Below are positions 27,388-36,538 of a stretch of 64,000 nt of DNA, in pieces (positions within the stretch are counted from its first letter, which is position 1; every line of letters begins with the position of its first letter). A model generated the notes under the pieces. The model was not told the DNA's origin. It worked only from the letters and a program-made list of their open reading frames with translations, and made no database searches. Source of the DNA: Cohaesibacter marisflavi (GTDB lineage: Bacteria; Pseudomonadota; Alphaproteobacteria; Rhizobiales; Cohaesibacteraceae); contig NZ_FOVR01000006.1 in assembly GCF_900115225.1 (NCBI RefSeq), positions 1 to 64,000 of the forward strand. The letters run 5' to 3'. The translations under genes and the position numbers were made by a program.

Positions 27388-28317
27388 ATGAACATTAAGG
27401 CCTTGATGGCGTTTCAGGCGGTGATTACCGAGGGGTCTGTGAGCGGGGCAGCCCGCGCCATGCATTTAAGCCAACCGGCCGTCAGCCGCCTTATTGCCAT
27501 TCTGGAAGCCGAGTTGCGGCTGACCTTGTTCAAGCGCGAGAAAAAGCGCCTCCGCCTGACAGAGGAAGGCGCCGCCTTTAACCGTGAAGCGCATCGTATA
27601 TTGGCGGGCCTCAGGGAGATCCCGGCCATTGCCGATGAAATCCGCGCCCATCGCCCCAAGCGGCTGAGAATGGTGACCATGCCCCGCACGGCACTTTCGG
27701 TTGTGGCACCAAGCGTGGCGCGATTTTCAAAGGAATACCCCGAGGTCAAACTGTCGCTGGATGTGCGATCGCACCGCGATATCGAAAGCTGGATCAATGG
27801 ACGGGAATATGATCTCAGCTTTGGCAATGTACCCATCAGCTTCCGTTCGGCCAGAAGCACACCGCTGGTCAGGGCCGTATTTGAAGTGTTGATGCCAGCC
27901 GACCACCCCTTCACCAAGAAAACACATGTGACGCTAGAAGATCTGGCAGGCGAAACTCTGGTGCAGAATTTTCCGGGCATGCTGCTCCGACGCCAGACCG
28001 ACATGATGTTCGATGCGCAAAGCATCCGGATCGAGAAGGAAATTCTTGCGGGAACATCCCAGATAACCGAGCATCTGGTAGCGCATGGTGCCGGGCTAAC
28101 CATCATCGACAGGCTCAGCACGCTGGCTATGGACCGCAGCCTTGTCACCACAAGGCCTCTGCTTCCTGAACGATGGGTCTCATTCGGGGTTATTCGTCAC
28201 TGCGAGGACGATCCCGACCCGATGGTCAACACGCTCGTCGACATGCTGCGCGACAAGATCGAGGACTATGCGGTTCCCGGCTCGATCATTCCGGTGCCTC
28301 CCGAAGAGCAGCCCTAA
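27388..28317 (+). CDS. LysR-family transcriptional regulator
   Basis: 309 residues. N-terminal winged helix-turn-helix (GSVSGAARAMHLSQPAVSRL, then IAILEAELRLTLFKREKKRL) followed by a LysR-substrate domain from about residue 90. It is divergent from the hydrolase-DcuC-M20 operon across a 139-bp AT-rich gap, the classic arrangement for a LysR activator and its target; T-N11-A boxes could be drawn in that gap but none stands out. Convergent with the DeoR gene, whose stop is 17 bp away. Confidence 0.88.
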   Translation: MNIKALMAFQAVITEGSVSGAARAMHLSQPAVSRLIAILEAELRLTLFKREKKRLRLTEEGAAFNREAHRILAGLREIPAIADEIRAHRPKRLRMVTMPRTALSVVAPSVARFSKEYPEVKLSLDVRSHRDIESWINGREYDLSFGNVPISFRSARSTPLVRAVFEVLMPADHPFTKKTHVTLEDLAGETLVQNFPGMLLRRQTDMMFDAQSIRIEKEILAGTSQITEHLVAHGAGLTIIDRLSTLAMDRSLVTTRPLLPERWVSFGVIRHCEDDPDPMVNTLVDMLRDKIEDYAVPGSIIPVPPEEQP

Positions 28318-28334
28318 AAGCAGACCATCATGCT

Positions 28335-29150
28335 CTAGGCCGACGCCCCTTCATCAAGATCTTCGTCATCAATGACAGGATCAACAAGCTTGAGATTGAC
28401 CCCGGTTCGCACAAGATGCTCCTGTATGTCAGGAGACAGGGCACTATCGGTGATCACGGCATCCAGCTCTTGCAGCTTGATGACATTGAAAAAGCCCACT
28501 TTGCCGAATTTCGAGGTGTCCGTCACCAGAACCGTGCGCTCGGACGCTTTGATCGCCGCGATCTTGACGGCAATTTTGGCTTCATTGGGCGTAGACATCC
28601 ATGTTTCATTCCACGATGAGGAGGAAAGAAAGGCAAGGTCGATATTCAGACCACTGATAACGCGTGAAGTCAGCTCGCCGATGCAGGATTTATTTTCGCG
28701 CAGCACTTCACCACCCGTATGATAAAGGCGACAGCCCGAGTTCAGCATAAACTGATTGATGACCGTGAAGTCATTGGTCACCGCGATAATGGAATCACGC
28801 AGCTCGGGCCGTTTGACGATTTCCTCGGCAATCGCAAGACAGGTCGTGCCGGCATCGAAATAGATGGCACTGCCCGGTCGCACCATTTTCACAGCTTCCC
28901 GTGCAATGGCCGTTTTCTCGGCATGCTGAAGGGTGCGCTTTTCACTCATCGGCAATTCAGTAAAGAAGCGCCCCACACGCTCCGCACCGCCAGAAACCAG
29001 CGTCAAATGCCCCTGGCGCTCCAGCAACTGCATGTCGCGTCGAACCGTCATCTGGGAAACATCGAGTATCTCAGCCATTTCGGCAAAACTGATCATGCCT
29101 TTGGTTTCAATCGCCTGACGAATACGACGTTGTCTTTCAGCAGGTATCAT
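28335..29150 (-). CDS. DeoR-family transcriptional regulator
   Basis: 271 residues. N-terminal DeoR helix-turn-helix (RQRRIRQAIETKGMISFAEM, then MAEILDVSQMTVRRDMQLLE) and a DeoRC sugar-phosphate sensor domain with IYFDAGTTCLAIAEE and TSRVISGLNIDLAFLSSSS. It probably represses the otnC/otnK/TRAP cluster and senses a phosphorylated intermediate. The frame is open to 29246; ATG at 29150 fits the family N-terminus and follows AGAGG. It is the last gene of the minus-strand tetronate block, 225 bp after otnC. Confidence 0.88.
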   Translation of the reverse strand: MIPAERQRRIRQAIETKGMISFAEMAEILDVSQMTVRRDMQLLERQGHLTLVSGGAERVGRFFTELPMSEKRTLQHAEKTAIAREAVKMVRPGSAIYFDAGTTCLAIAEEIVKRPELRDSIIAVTNDFTVINQFMLNSGCRLYHTGGEVLRENKSCIGELTSRVISGLNIDLAFLSSSSWNETWMSTPNEAKIAVKIAAIKASERTVLVTDTSKFGKVGFFNVIKLQELDAVITDSALSPDIQEHLVRTGVNLKLVDPVIDDEDLDEGASA

Positions 29151-29375
29151 CGGTATACCTCTTTTTGCGGGAACAAAGCCCGGCCCAGTCTTGCAGTCAC
29201 ACCCAAGGTTTTCAGCAGTGATTAGACAAATGCACGCCAAGCGCAAGTGTCATTCTTAACAATGCAACCTTCAGTTTACAAGTTCATGCAATGCGTTCGC
29301 CTTGCGCCATAAAAAGGCGGACGCAAAGCTTCCCATTGCCCTTGTTTTCTTTGCCCCGGATTGCTCCCCGGACTA

Positions 29376-30005
29376 CTACTGCCTAAGTTCGGCCACTTCA
29401 GCTTCATTCAAATAATGAAGCGGTTTTCCATCAAGCAGGAAGAACAGCTTGGCTGTTTCTTCCAGTTCCTCAGCATTGCCAACGGCTTCTTCTATGGTTT
29501 TTCCCAAAACCACCACGCCATGGGACGCAAGCAGAAAGGCATTGACCGGATGCTTCCTGGCCAGACTTTCAAGATCCCGCGCAATCTCAGACGCACCGGG
29601 GCGATAATATGGCACGACAGGCAAATACCCAACCCGCATAACATAGTAGGGCGTAAAAGCCCGTAAGGCATTGTCTCTATCCAGATTCTCAAGGCATGAC
29701 AATGCCGTAAGATAGGTGGAATGCAAATGCACGACAGCCCCGATATCCGGCCGCACTTCATAGAGCCCCTTATGGAAGGCGAATTCCTTTGATGGCCGAT
29801 AGTCGCTGATCAGAGTTCCATTCTTATCGAATTCAGCCAGCTTGTCAGGATCAAGACGCCCCAGACTGCTGCCTGTTGGCGTAACGATAAAGCCTCCGCT
29901 CTCCGTTCGAACCGAAACATTGCCGGCACCGCCCACGGCATAGCCGCGATCATACAGGCTTGCGCACAGACTGCACATCTGGGTGATTGTGTCTTGGTTG
30001 GTCAT
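29376..30005 (-). CDS. otnC: 3-oxo-tetronate 4-phosphate decarboxylase (class II aldolase family)
   Basis: 209 residues. Class II aldolase/adducin fold: GGAGNVSVR, ITPTGSSLG-like VTPTGSSLG, zinc ligands in VVHLHSTYL and LASHGVVVLG, and the conserved SKEFAFHKG Glu. OtnC converts 3-oxo-tetronate 4-phosphate to dihydroxyacetone phosphate and CO2. Assignment over fuculose-type aldolases rests on the otnK gene 19 bp upstream. Start ATG at 30005 has AGAGG at good spacing; the GTG at 30014 is less likely. Confidence 0.85.
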   Translation of the reverse strand: MTNQDTITQMCSLCASLYDRGYAVGGAGNVSVRTESGGFIVTPTGSSLGRLDPDKLAEFDKNGTLISDYRPSKEFAFHKGLYEVRPDIGAVVHLHSTYLTALSCLENLDRDNALRAFTPYYVMRVGYLPVVPYYRPGASEIARDLESLARKHPVNAFLLASHGVVVLGKTIEEAVGNAEELEETAKLFFLLDGKPLHYLNEAEVAELRQ

Positions 30006-30024
30006 GATGCTCACCTCTTTATTG

Positions 30025-31323
30025 TTATTTGTCAGCCAAGTTCAATCCGGCCAGCGCTTCCGGCATCTGACAATCGAAGAAGAAGGTCTCCGCGCCAAAA
30101 TTGCCTGATTTGAGAGCCAGCGAATAGGGTTTATCGATGGCTCGTACCCATGGCACACCCGGAGCGATCTGAGGGCCAATTGCAAACCCGGAAAGCGCCA
30201 ACGCCTTGACGGCAGCCCCTGATGTTTCCCCTCCGGCAACGACAAAGCGCGTGGTGCCCTGCTCTGCCAGAATGCCCGAGACAACGGCAAAGGTCTGCTC
30301 AATGGCGTTGGATGCCTTCGCGCCATATTTCTTCTGAATGGTCTGCAACGTTTCAGGGTCAGCTGTAGCATGCAGCATGGGGGAAAGACTGTCCGGCCCG
30401 GATGGCTGATCCAGCACCCATGCGGCCAGTTCCTTGCCATACCCTTCAGCATTGGCCATGCAGCGCTCCGGTTCGACAGCGCGTGACGGGGCTTTGGCTT
30501 TATAAAGAGCGACCTGCCGGTTGGTCATCGTGGAGCAGGACCCGGCAAGAACAACCCCCCGTCCCGGTTGGGCGGCCCCCGCTTTTGCCGCATCTTCCGC
30601 GTCCGCCAGATCGGGCTGTTTCAGGGCTCTGGCTATACCTGCCCCCAAGCCTGACCCGCCGGTTACGAGCGGCATGTCCATGACGGCTTCACCAACAATA
30701 TCCAGATGGGTATCCGTAATGCTGTCCAGCACCATATAGCGTTTGCCCTCTGCGCGTGCAGCTTCCAGCGCCGCTTTGACTGCCTTGACACCCTCATCGA
30801 TGATTTCTGCGGGAACAACCCCACAGCGCCCCGCAGACTGGGCTTCCATCAGGCGCATCAGACTGCTGTCTGTCATGGGGGTGATGGGGTGGTTACGCAT
30901 GCCAGATTCTTCCAGCAGCACGCCATTGACGAACAGATAGCCATTATAAATCGTACGACCATTGATCGGCAAAGCGGGGCAAACCACCGTCAGGCTGTCA
31001 TCAAGGGCATCCAGCAGAGCATCAGCCACGGGGCCGATATTGCCTTCTTTGCTGGAATCGAAGGTGGAGCAGTATTTCTGGAAAATCCGCTTGCACCCTT
31101 TCGCGCGCAACCATTCAAGGGCTTGCAGACTTTCTGCAATCGCTTCGTCGGCGGGACAGGATCGCGACTTCAACGAAATCACGATGGCTTCTGCATCCAC
31201 CTCGATGTCGTCTGCGGGGACCCCGATCAACTGTGTCGTAGCCATCCCATTGGCAACCAGAAATCCGGCGATATCGGTCGCACCGGTGAAATCGTCAGCA
31301 ATCACGCCCAATAACAAGCTCAT
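30025..31323 (-). CDS. otnK: 3-oxo-tetronate kinase (four-carbon acid sugar kinase, DUF1537 family)
   Basis: 432 residues. N-terminal GVIADDFTGATDIAGFLV is the four-carbon acid sugar kinase signature; the C-terminal nucleotide domain shows FVVAGGETSGAAVKAL and GPQIAPGVPW. OtnK phosphorylates 3-oxo-tetronate at O4 using ATP, feeding OtnC. The frame is open to 31377, but ATG at 31323 (MSLLLGVIADD) follows AAGGAATGG and is the family start. Downstream of the histidine phosphatase and upstream of otnC in one operon. Confidence 0.9.
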   Translation of the reverse strand: MSLLLGVIADDFTGATDIAGFLVANGMATTQLIGVPADDIEVDAEAIVISLKSRSCPADEAIAESLQALEWLRAKGCKRIFQKYCSTFDSSKEGNIGPVADALLDALDDSLTVVCPALPINGRTIYNGYLFVNGVLLEESGMRNHPITPMTDSSLMRLMEAQSAGRCGVVPAEIIDEGVKAVKAALEAARAEGKRYMVLDSITDTHLDIVGEAVMDMPLVTGGSGLGAGIARALKQPDLADAEDAAKAGAAQPGRGVVLAGSCSTMTNRQVALYKAKAPSRAVEPERCMANAEGYGKELAAWVLDQPSGPDSLSPMLHATADPETLQTIQKKYGAKASNAIEQTFAVVSGILAEQGTTRFVVAGGETSGAAVKALALSGFAIGPQIAPGVPWVRAIDKPYSLALKSGNFGAETFFFDCQMPEALAGLNLADK

Positions 31324-31398
31324 CTTTCCATTCCTTTGTCTTACGCTTGAAGCTTCGCTCTGGCGGCATCTTGGCACGCAGGGCGAAGTTCACGTCCA

Positions 31399-31989
31399 TC
31401 ACGACAGGCCTTCCACGGCCAATTCGGTCAAATGTCCTTCATGAAAGCACCAGATGGCATCCTGCGGCACATTTGAGATCATCGCTTCTTCGGGCGTCAT
31501 GCTCGTCAGAAGCCCTCGGAAAACCCGCCCGATCATGCCATGAGCGATCACCAGGATTGCGCTTTCGGTGCGCTCGCCGAGCCATTCCCTGACGCGACTC
31601 GCAGCAAGCTCGAACCCTTCGCCATCCGGGCTGTAAAAGCCCCAGGCAGAGCGCGGGATGTCAGCGAGTGCCTCCCCGTGAAAACGGGCAATCTCCTCGC
31701 CGGTCCACCCCTCCCAGGAGCCAAGCCCCACTTCTTTGACGCGCGGTTCCAGCATGACCGGTCCCAGAGCCACCTCCTCTGCAATCAATGCAGAGGTGGC
31801 CACTGCTCGCCCAAGCGGGCTAACCCAGGTGGGCAGATTATCAGCCCCCACTCTGGCAAGGGCACGTCCTGTCTGCTTGGCCTGCGCCCGGCCCTTGGCG
31901 GTCAGCAGTGAATCTTGCTGGCCCTGCATCCGGTCATCACGGTTCCACTCGGTCTCGCCATGTCGCACCAGATAAATCTTGGCTGTCAT
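31399..31989 (-). CDS. Histidine phosphatase family protein (phosphoglycerate-mutase-like)
   Basis: 196 residues. Catalytic RHGETEWN at about residues 9-16 (phospho-His), GRAVATSALIAEEV with the conserved Arg region, a central Glu, and the second catalytic His in VIAHGMIGRV. Probably a small-molecule phosphatase. Its place between the TRAP genes and otnK suggests it removes phosphate from an overflow intermediate of tetronate breakdown, but this is inference. ATG at 31989 (AGAGAGG 10 nt upstream) is preferred to the one at 31998. Confidence 0.82.
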   Translation of the reverse strand: MTAKIYLVRHGETEWNRDDRMQGQQDSLLTAKGRAQAKQTGRALARVGADNLPTWVSPLGRAVATSALIAEEVALGPVMLEPRVKEVGLGSWEGWTGEEIARFHGEALADIPRSAWGFYSPDGEGFELAASRVREWLGERTESAILVIAHGMIGRVFRGLLTSMTPEEAMISNVPQDAIWCFHEGHLTELAVEGLS

Positions 31990-32050
31990 GTCGATCATGC
32001 CTCTCTGTTTTCTCTTGCAAGGATCCAGCAATCTGCTTTGCCCCAAGGCA

Positions 32051-33313
32051 TCAGGATGCCCATGTGGTAAAGGCGGGAACGAAGGTCACAAGCATCAGGA
32101 CCGCAATCATGATCATCCAAAAGGGAACAAAACTCTTGGTCAGCTTGAGCGCCGGAACCCCGGAAATGTTCGCCGCGACATACATGGCAGTCCCAACCGG
32201 TGGCGTCAGCAGGCCAATCGTGAGGTTGATAACCATGACAAGGCCGAACTGAACCGGATCGATGCCAAGGCTTGATGCAACAGGCCCGAGGATGGGCGTC
32301 AGCAACAGAATGGCCGGTCCGCTGTCGATAAACATGCCAACGATGAGCAGCATGACGTTGATGAGAAGCAACAGAACATATTTATTGTCCGTCAACGACA
32401 GGATCTTGCCTGCTAGATATTGCGGGATCTGCTCACTGGTCAGCAGCCAGCCGAAAAGGGACGTCGAAGCGATGATGGCCGAGATGACAGCCGTTGCAAT
32501 AGCTGCCTCCATGCAGATCCGCGGTATCTTGGCAAGGGTGATTTCCTTATAGACAAACATGCCAACAAACAGCGCGTAGACAGACACCACTGCGCCACCT
32601 TCAGTCGGGGTAAAGATGCCCATCCGGATACCGCCGATTATGATGATCGGCATCATCAGAGCCCAGCTAGCATCCTTGAAGCGGCGGCACTTTTCCTGAT
32701 GGCTCACCTTGCCTTCTTTGGGATAGCCCTTTTTGCGCGCGAAATAATAGGAGTAGGCCAGAAAGCCCAGACCGATAAGCACACCTGGCGCAATGGCGGC
32801 CATAAACAAGTCGCCGATCGATGACTGCGTTGCAACACCATAGATGATGATGGCGATGGATGGAGGAACAATCAGCCCGATACTGCCCGAGCAAGCCACA
32901 AGCGCCGCAGAGAAGCCAGCATCATATTTGCGATCTTTCATTTCGGGGATCATAACAGAGCCCAGAGCAGCCACATCAGCCACGCCCGAGCCGGAGATGC
33001 CCCCCATGATAACACCACTCAGCGAAACAACATGGCCTAGACTGCCCCGCACATTGCCAACGAAGGACAGGGTAAAATTGATAATCCGGCGCGTAATGCC
33101 CCCATGCCCCATCAGGGAACCGGCCAACATGAACAGCGGAATGGCCATCAAGGGAAAGGAATCCACGGCGGTAAACATGCGCTGTCCGAAAAGGGCAATT
33201 GGAAAGCCCTTGTAGAAAATCGCAGCGACAGAAGCCAGCGCCAGTCCGAAACCGACAGGCAGGCCGAGAACGAGGAAGAAGGCAAATCCGCCAAACAAGA
33301 TCAAGCCAAGCAC
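32051..33313 (-). CDS. TRAP large permease, DctM family (tetronate locus)
   Basis: 420 residues, about 12 hydrophobic segments. Family blocks: MFTAVDSFPLMAIPLFMLAG, VIMGGISGSGVADVAALGS, LIVPPSIAIIIYGVATQ, GIFTPTEGGAVVSVYAL and LTIGLLTPPVGTAMYVAAN. Third TRAP system in the window. Starts 3 bp after dctQ ends. Confidence 0.92.
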   Translation of the reverse strand: MLGLILFGGFAFFLVLGLPVGFGLALASVAAIFYKGFPIALFGQRMFTAVDSFPLMAIPLFMLAGSLMGHGGITRRIINFTLSFVGNVRGSLGHVVSLSGVIMGGISGSGVADVAALGSVMIPEMKDRKYDAGFSAALVACSGSIGLIVPPSIAIIIYGVATQSSIGDLFMAAIAPGVLIGLGFLAYSYYFARKKGYPKEGKVSHQEKCRRFKDASWALMMPIIIIGGIRMGIFTPTEGGAVVSVYALFVGMFVYKEITLAKIPRICMEAAIATAVISAIIASTSLFGWLLTSEQIPQYLAGKILSLTDNKYVLLLLINVMLLIVGMFIDSGPAILLLTPILGPVASSLGIDPVQFGLVMVINLTIGLLTPPVGTAMYVAANISGVPALKLTKSFVPFWMIMIAVLMLVTFVPAFTTWAS

Positions 33314-33316
33314 TGT

Positions 33317-33790
33317 TCAGTCCTCCAATTTGGCGGTCAGGTGGCCCCAAACCGCGCGCAATGCGAAATAGCCAAGGGCAATCCCGCTGAAGGGGATGAC
33401 CAGATAAACGAGATACATGGGCAAATCCAACGCCGGACTGCGTTGGTTCATGCCGAATTTCATCAGGGCAATGCCGCCAAAGAACAAGGAAATCGCCAGA
33501 ATGAAGATGAAGGATGTATTGATGACTGCAAGCACCCGGCGCGGGGCGGGAGACAGAATATCGGAGAGAATATCGAGCGCGACATGCGCACCCGAGCGAA
33601 AGGCCGCCGCCAGACCGAGAAAGGAAATCCAGACGAAGACATACCGTCCGACTTCTTCAGACCAGCTCAGAGAATGATGCATCAGATAGCGTGCAACGAC
33701 CTGCGTGAAGGTAAGGCCCATCATGACGAACATGAGGCTTGCTATGGTCCAGAGCAGCGTTCGGTGAATAAATGTGTCTAGCTTTTCCAT
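33317..33790 (-). CDS. TRAP small permease, DctQ family (tetronate locus)
   Basis: 157 residues, four hydrophobic segments, DctQ block SWSEEVGRYVFVWISFLGLA. The ATG at 33790 sits behind GGCGGAGGAGCC; the longer frame to 33838 has no ribosome site. It lies between the DctP and DctM genes in the usual P-Q-M order. Confidence 0.9.
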   Translation of the reverse strand: MEKLDTFIHRTLLWTIASLMFVMMGLTFTQVVARYLMHHSLSWSEEVGRYVFVWISFLGLAAAFRSGAHVALDILSDILSPAPRRVLAVINTSFIFILAISLFFGGIALMKFGMNQRSPALDLPMYLVYLVIPFSGIALGYFALRAVWGHLTAKLED

Positions 33791-33917
33791 GATGGCTCCT
33801 CCGCCGTCTTTCAAATCGTGGAAAATGGGCCACCGCACTGGTTCTTCAGGCCGCAGAGGAGCAAATGCTCGATCAGCAAAAAGGATGCAGCGCGATGGCG
33901 AGGATCAGATCCGACTA

Positions 33918-34922
33918 TTACCGGCCCAGGGTTTTCTGGATGCGATTATAGAGGTCGAGATTGACGTCCTTGGCAAAAGCTTCATGGGCTTTTGTCGCCG
34001 CAGCCGCAATCGGACCGTTATCAGGATGGGTAACCTGCAGACCACCATCGACCATTTCCTGCAGGAGTTTTTCAGCCTGCTCGCTAACAGCCTTGTTTTC
34101 TGCTTCGGTTGCAGCGGCGGCAGCTTCGGTGACGATTTTCTGCTGTTCTTCTGTCAGCTGCTGCCAGCGGACATTGCTCATCGCGATAGTGACATACTCA
34201 TATTTGTGATCGGTGAAGGCGATATATTTCTGCACTTCGTTGATGCGACCACCATAGATGAACGGGATCGGGTTTTCCTGAGCTTCAATCACATTCTGCT
34301 CGAGACCGGTATAAACCTCACTCCAGGCCATTGGCGTCGGGTTGGCGCCAATTTCACGCCAGGTCGTGACCATGGCAGGAATTTCAGGCACACGGATCTT
34401 CAGCCCTTGCAGATCTTCCAGGCCGTTGATCGGCTTGTTGGAGGTCACTTCACGCGGGCCGCGATCCCACCAATTCAGGATGCGGATATTGGCTTGATCC
34501 AGCACATTCTGAGCGATCTCACCACCGATTTCACCATGAATAACGGTATTGAACTCATCTTGTGAGTGAAACAGATAGGGCAATTCGAGCAACTGGATTG
34601 AGCGTTCGAAGTTGCCAAGCACACCAGCAATCAGGCCAAAATCAACCGTGCCCATCTGCATGCCTTCAACCAGATCACGGTCACCACCCAACGTGGAGTT
34701 GGGATAGATAGCCAATGTGATCTTACCATCGGAACGGGCTTCAAGCTCTTCCTTGAATTTCTCGGCGCCAAAGTGCCACAGGTCTTTCTCAGACTGGATA
34801 TGGCCCAGCTTCAGTGTGAGCACGTCATCAGCGCGGCTTTGCCCGGGAACACCCAGAGTTACCAGTGCTGCGAGGGCACAAAAGGCCAGTGGCTTTGAAG
34901 CCAGAGACAATAGACTCTTCAT
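33918..34922 (-). CDS. TRAP substrate-binding protein, DctP family (tetronate locus)
   Basis: 334 residues; signal peptide to about residue 32 (LASKPLAFCALAALVTLG ... SRADD), periplasmic. Family blocks LAIYPNSTLGGDRDLVEGMQ, PREVTSNKPI, LQGLKIRVPEIPA (carboxylate-binding Arg), PTPMAWSEVYTGLEQNVIEA and QENPIPFI. The ATG at 34922 is preceded by GGGAGGAAGTTTGA and begins the signal peptide. By context it binds a four-carbon sugar acid such as threonate or erythronate; the ligand is not proven by sequence. Confidence 0.92.
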   Translation of the reverse strand: MKSLLSLASKPLAFCALAALVTLGVPGQSRADDVLTLKLGHIQSEKDLWHFGAEKFKEELEARSDGKITLAIYPNSTLGGDRDLVEGMQMGTVDFGLIAGVLGNFERSIQLLELPYLFHSQDEFNTVIHGEIGGEIAQNVLDQANIRILNWWDRGPREVTSNKPINGLEDLQGLKIRVPEIPAMVTTWREIGANPTPMAWSEVYTGLEQNVIEAQENPIPFIYGGRINEVQKYIAFTDHKYEYVTIAMSNVRWQQLTEEQQKIVTEAAAAATEAENKAVSEQAEKLLQEMVDGGLQVTHPDNGPIAAAATKAHEAFAKDVNLDLYNRIQKTLGR

Positions 34923-34990
34923 TTTCAAACTTCCTCCCGAAGTCAGATTGTCATTTACAGGGTTAAATCTTCTCTCGATCAACGTCCGCC

Positions 34991-36010
34991 TCAAAAGGTC
35001 ACAACAACCTTGATGACGTCCTCTTTTTTCTGATTGAGGATGTCCAGCGCCTCCTGCGTTTGATCAAGCGGAAGCCTTTGCGTGACAAAGGCAGACAGAT
35101 CGACACCGCCATTGACCATTTCGGCCGCCTTCACAAAGTCACATGTTTCATAAGTCATGGCACCGTAAACGGTTTGTTCGTTGAAAACGGTGCTGTAGCA
35201 ATAGAAGGGGATCGGTTTGGTGATCATAGCCACCAGTCCGATTTCACCACGACGGCGCGTGCATGCAGAAGCCTGATCCAGAATATTCGGGGCTCCGGCG
35301 CAGACAAGCGTCAGATCAGCGCCGCGGCCATCAGTCAATTTCTTGACATTCCCCTCCACATCATCCTTCAAGGGATCATAGGAAACGATAGCACCCTGCC
35401 TGAGTGACATTTCGCGGTTGAACGGAGCCGTATCAGTCGTGATAATCTTCTTGAAGCCCATTTCACGTGCAGCAACCACGCACAGCATGCCGATGGTTCC
35501 TGTGCCCAGAATGACCACGCAATCTCGGCTTTTCATACTAGCGCGGGCCAGCGCATGCACAGCTACGGCGAGCGGTTCGGTCAACGACCCGATTTCATAG
35601 GTAACCGAATCCTCAAGCTTGAAAACGGTCTCCTCGGGCGCATTGAAATATTCAACGAATGTGCCGATCCAGTTTGGCGTGCCAGGGACTTTCTTGTTCA
35701 GGCACAGATTAACCAGATCCTGCTTGCAGAACTCACATTCTCCGCAGCCAACCTGAGGCAAAACCGTTACGCGATCGCCCTCTTTGAATTTGGTAACCTT
35801 GGAGCCAACCTTGACGACATCGCCAGCCACTTCATGGCCGAGCACTGCCGGCGGCTTGCGAAAGGCGTGTGTCCCTTTGAACAGATGTAGGTCGGAGCCG
35901 CATACTCCGGCAACCTTCACCTTGATCAGGACATCATCATCCTTGAGTTCAGGCTCCGGCACGTCCTGGATTTCGACTGTCTCGGTATCGACGACCAATG
36001 CTGCTTTCAT
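34991..36010 (-). CDS. Zinc-dependent MDR dehydrogenase heading the tetronate operon
   Basis: 339 residues. Catalytic zinc ligands Cys37, His59, Glu60 (GVCGSD; GHEV); structural zinc cysteines 89, 92, 95 and 103; Rossmann GTGTIG. Same zinc spacing as the enzyme at 10305-11327 but clearly diverged. It is first in the operon. The known threonate route uses a different dehydrogenase family plus an isomerase (OtnI), neither of which is here; this enzyme may oxidise the sugar acid directly to the 3-oxo form. Start ATG at 36010 with AAGGAGAATTTTC ahead. Confidence 0.85.
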   Translation of the reverse strand: MKAALVVDTETVEIQDVPEPELKDDDVLIKVKVAGVCGSDLHLFKGTHAFRKPPAVLGHEVAGDVVKVGSKVTKFKEGDRVTVLPQVGCGECEFCKQDLVNLCLNKKVPGTPNWIGTFVEYFNAPEETVFKLEDSVTYEIGSLTEPLAVAVHALARASMKSRDCVVILGTGTIGMLCVVAAREMGFKKIITTDTAPFNREMSLRQGAIVSYDPLKDDVEGNVKKLTDGRGADLTLVCAGAPNILDQASACTRRRGEIGLVAMITKPIPFYCYSTVFNEQTVYGAMTYETCDFVKAAEMVNGGVDLSAFVTQRLPLDQTQEALDILNQKKEDVIKVVVTF

Positions 36011-36485
36011 GAAAATTCTCCTTAACGACAAGATTGTGCAAGCCGGGTGCAGAGATCGAAATGCGCTGCTGAGATCTCTGCACCCTTAGGAGGGAAGGAC
36101 TATTTTGACACGAGGGGAGCTGTCACATGACCGAGCGGTCACATGTTGGTTCCTCCCTGTATCTATATGCATAAGGCCATTGGACACAGCGCTGCCTTCA
36201 GGCAAATGAGCACTGTCGAGCATGTACCATTCGTGGAAACACTTTAGCCATCAGAGACTTAAGATCATGACCCTGCAAACCGACTGGGTTTGGGAAGCAG
36301 AGCCAATTCCTCCTGATCCGTTCATCTCGCAACAGCGTTTTGCATATCTTCACACATACTATCAATTTTTCACAGCTTGACAATCAGTATATTCTCATAA
36401 TTTTACATTTGTTTTCACTTTTTAACACACCCAATGTAATTGCTCGCATAAATCCGTCTTTTGCCGCCAACGCAACGGCAACAAA
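36011..36485. other. Intergenic region upstream of the tetronate operon
   Basis: About 475 bp without a credible gene, containing the tetronate operon promoter on the minus strand. Besides the repeats at 36122-36145 I see only AT-rich sequence, around 36330-36440. Confidence 0.5.
36122..36145. promoter_or_regulatory. Candidate operator with direct and inverted repeats
   Basis: GTCACATG occurs twice, 16 bp apart (36122-36129 and 36138-36145), and TGACC-gagc-GGTCA forms an inverted repeat between them. It lies 112 bp upstream of the tetronate operon's first gene; the DeoR protein encoded at the operon's end is the likeliest binder. Confidence 0.35.
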
Positions 36486-36514
36486 AAAGGCTGGAGGACT
36501 TGCCTCCAGCCTTT
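36486..36514 (-). terminator. Rho-independent terminator of the binding-protein operon
   Basis: AAAGGCTGGAGG and CCTCCAGCCTTT form a perfect 12-bp stem with a 5-nt loop, 24 bp past the stop of the Liv-type binding-protein gene; on the minus strand the stem is followed by TTTTTTGTTGC. A textbook terminator for the minus-strand arm of the divergent ABC locus. Confidence 0.88.
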
Positions 36515-36538
36515 CAGTCTCAAGCATCTATTCAAAAA

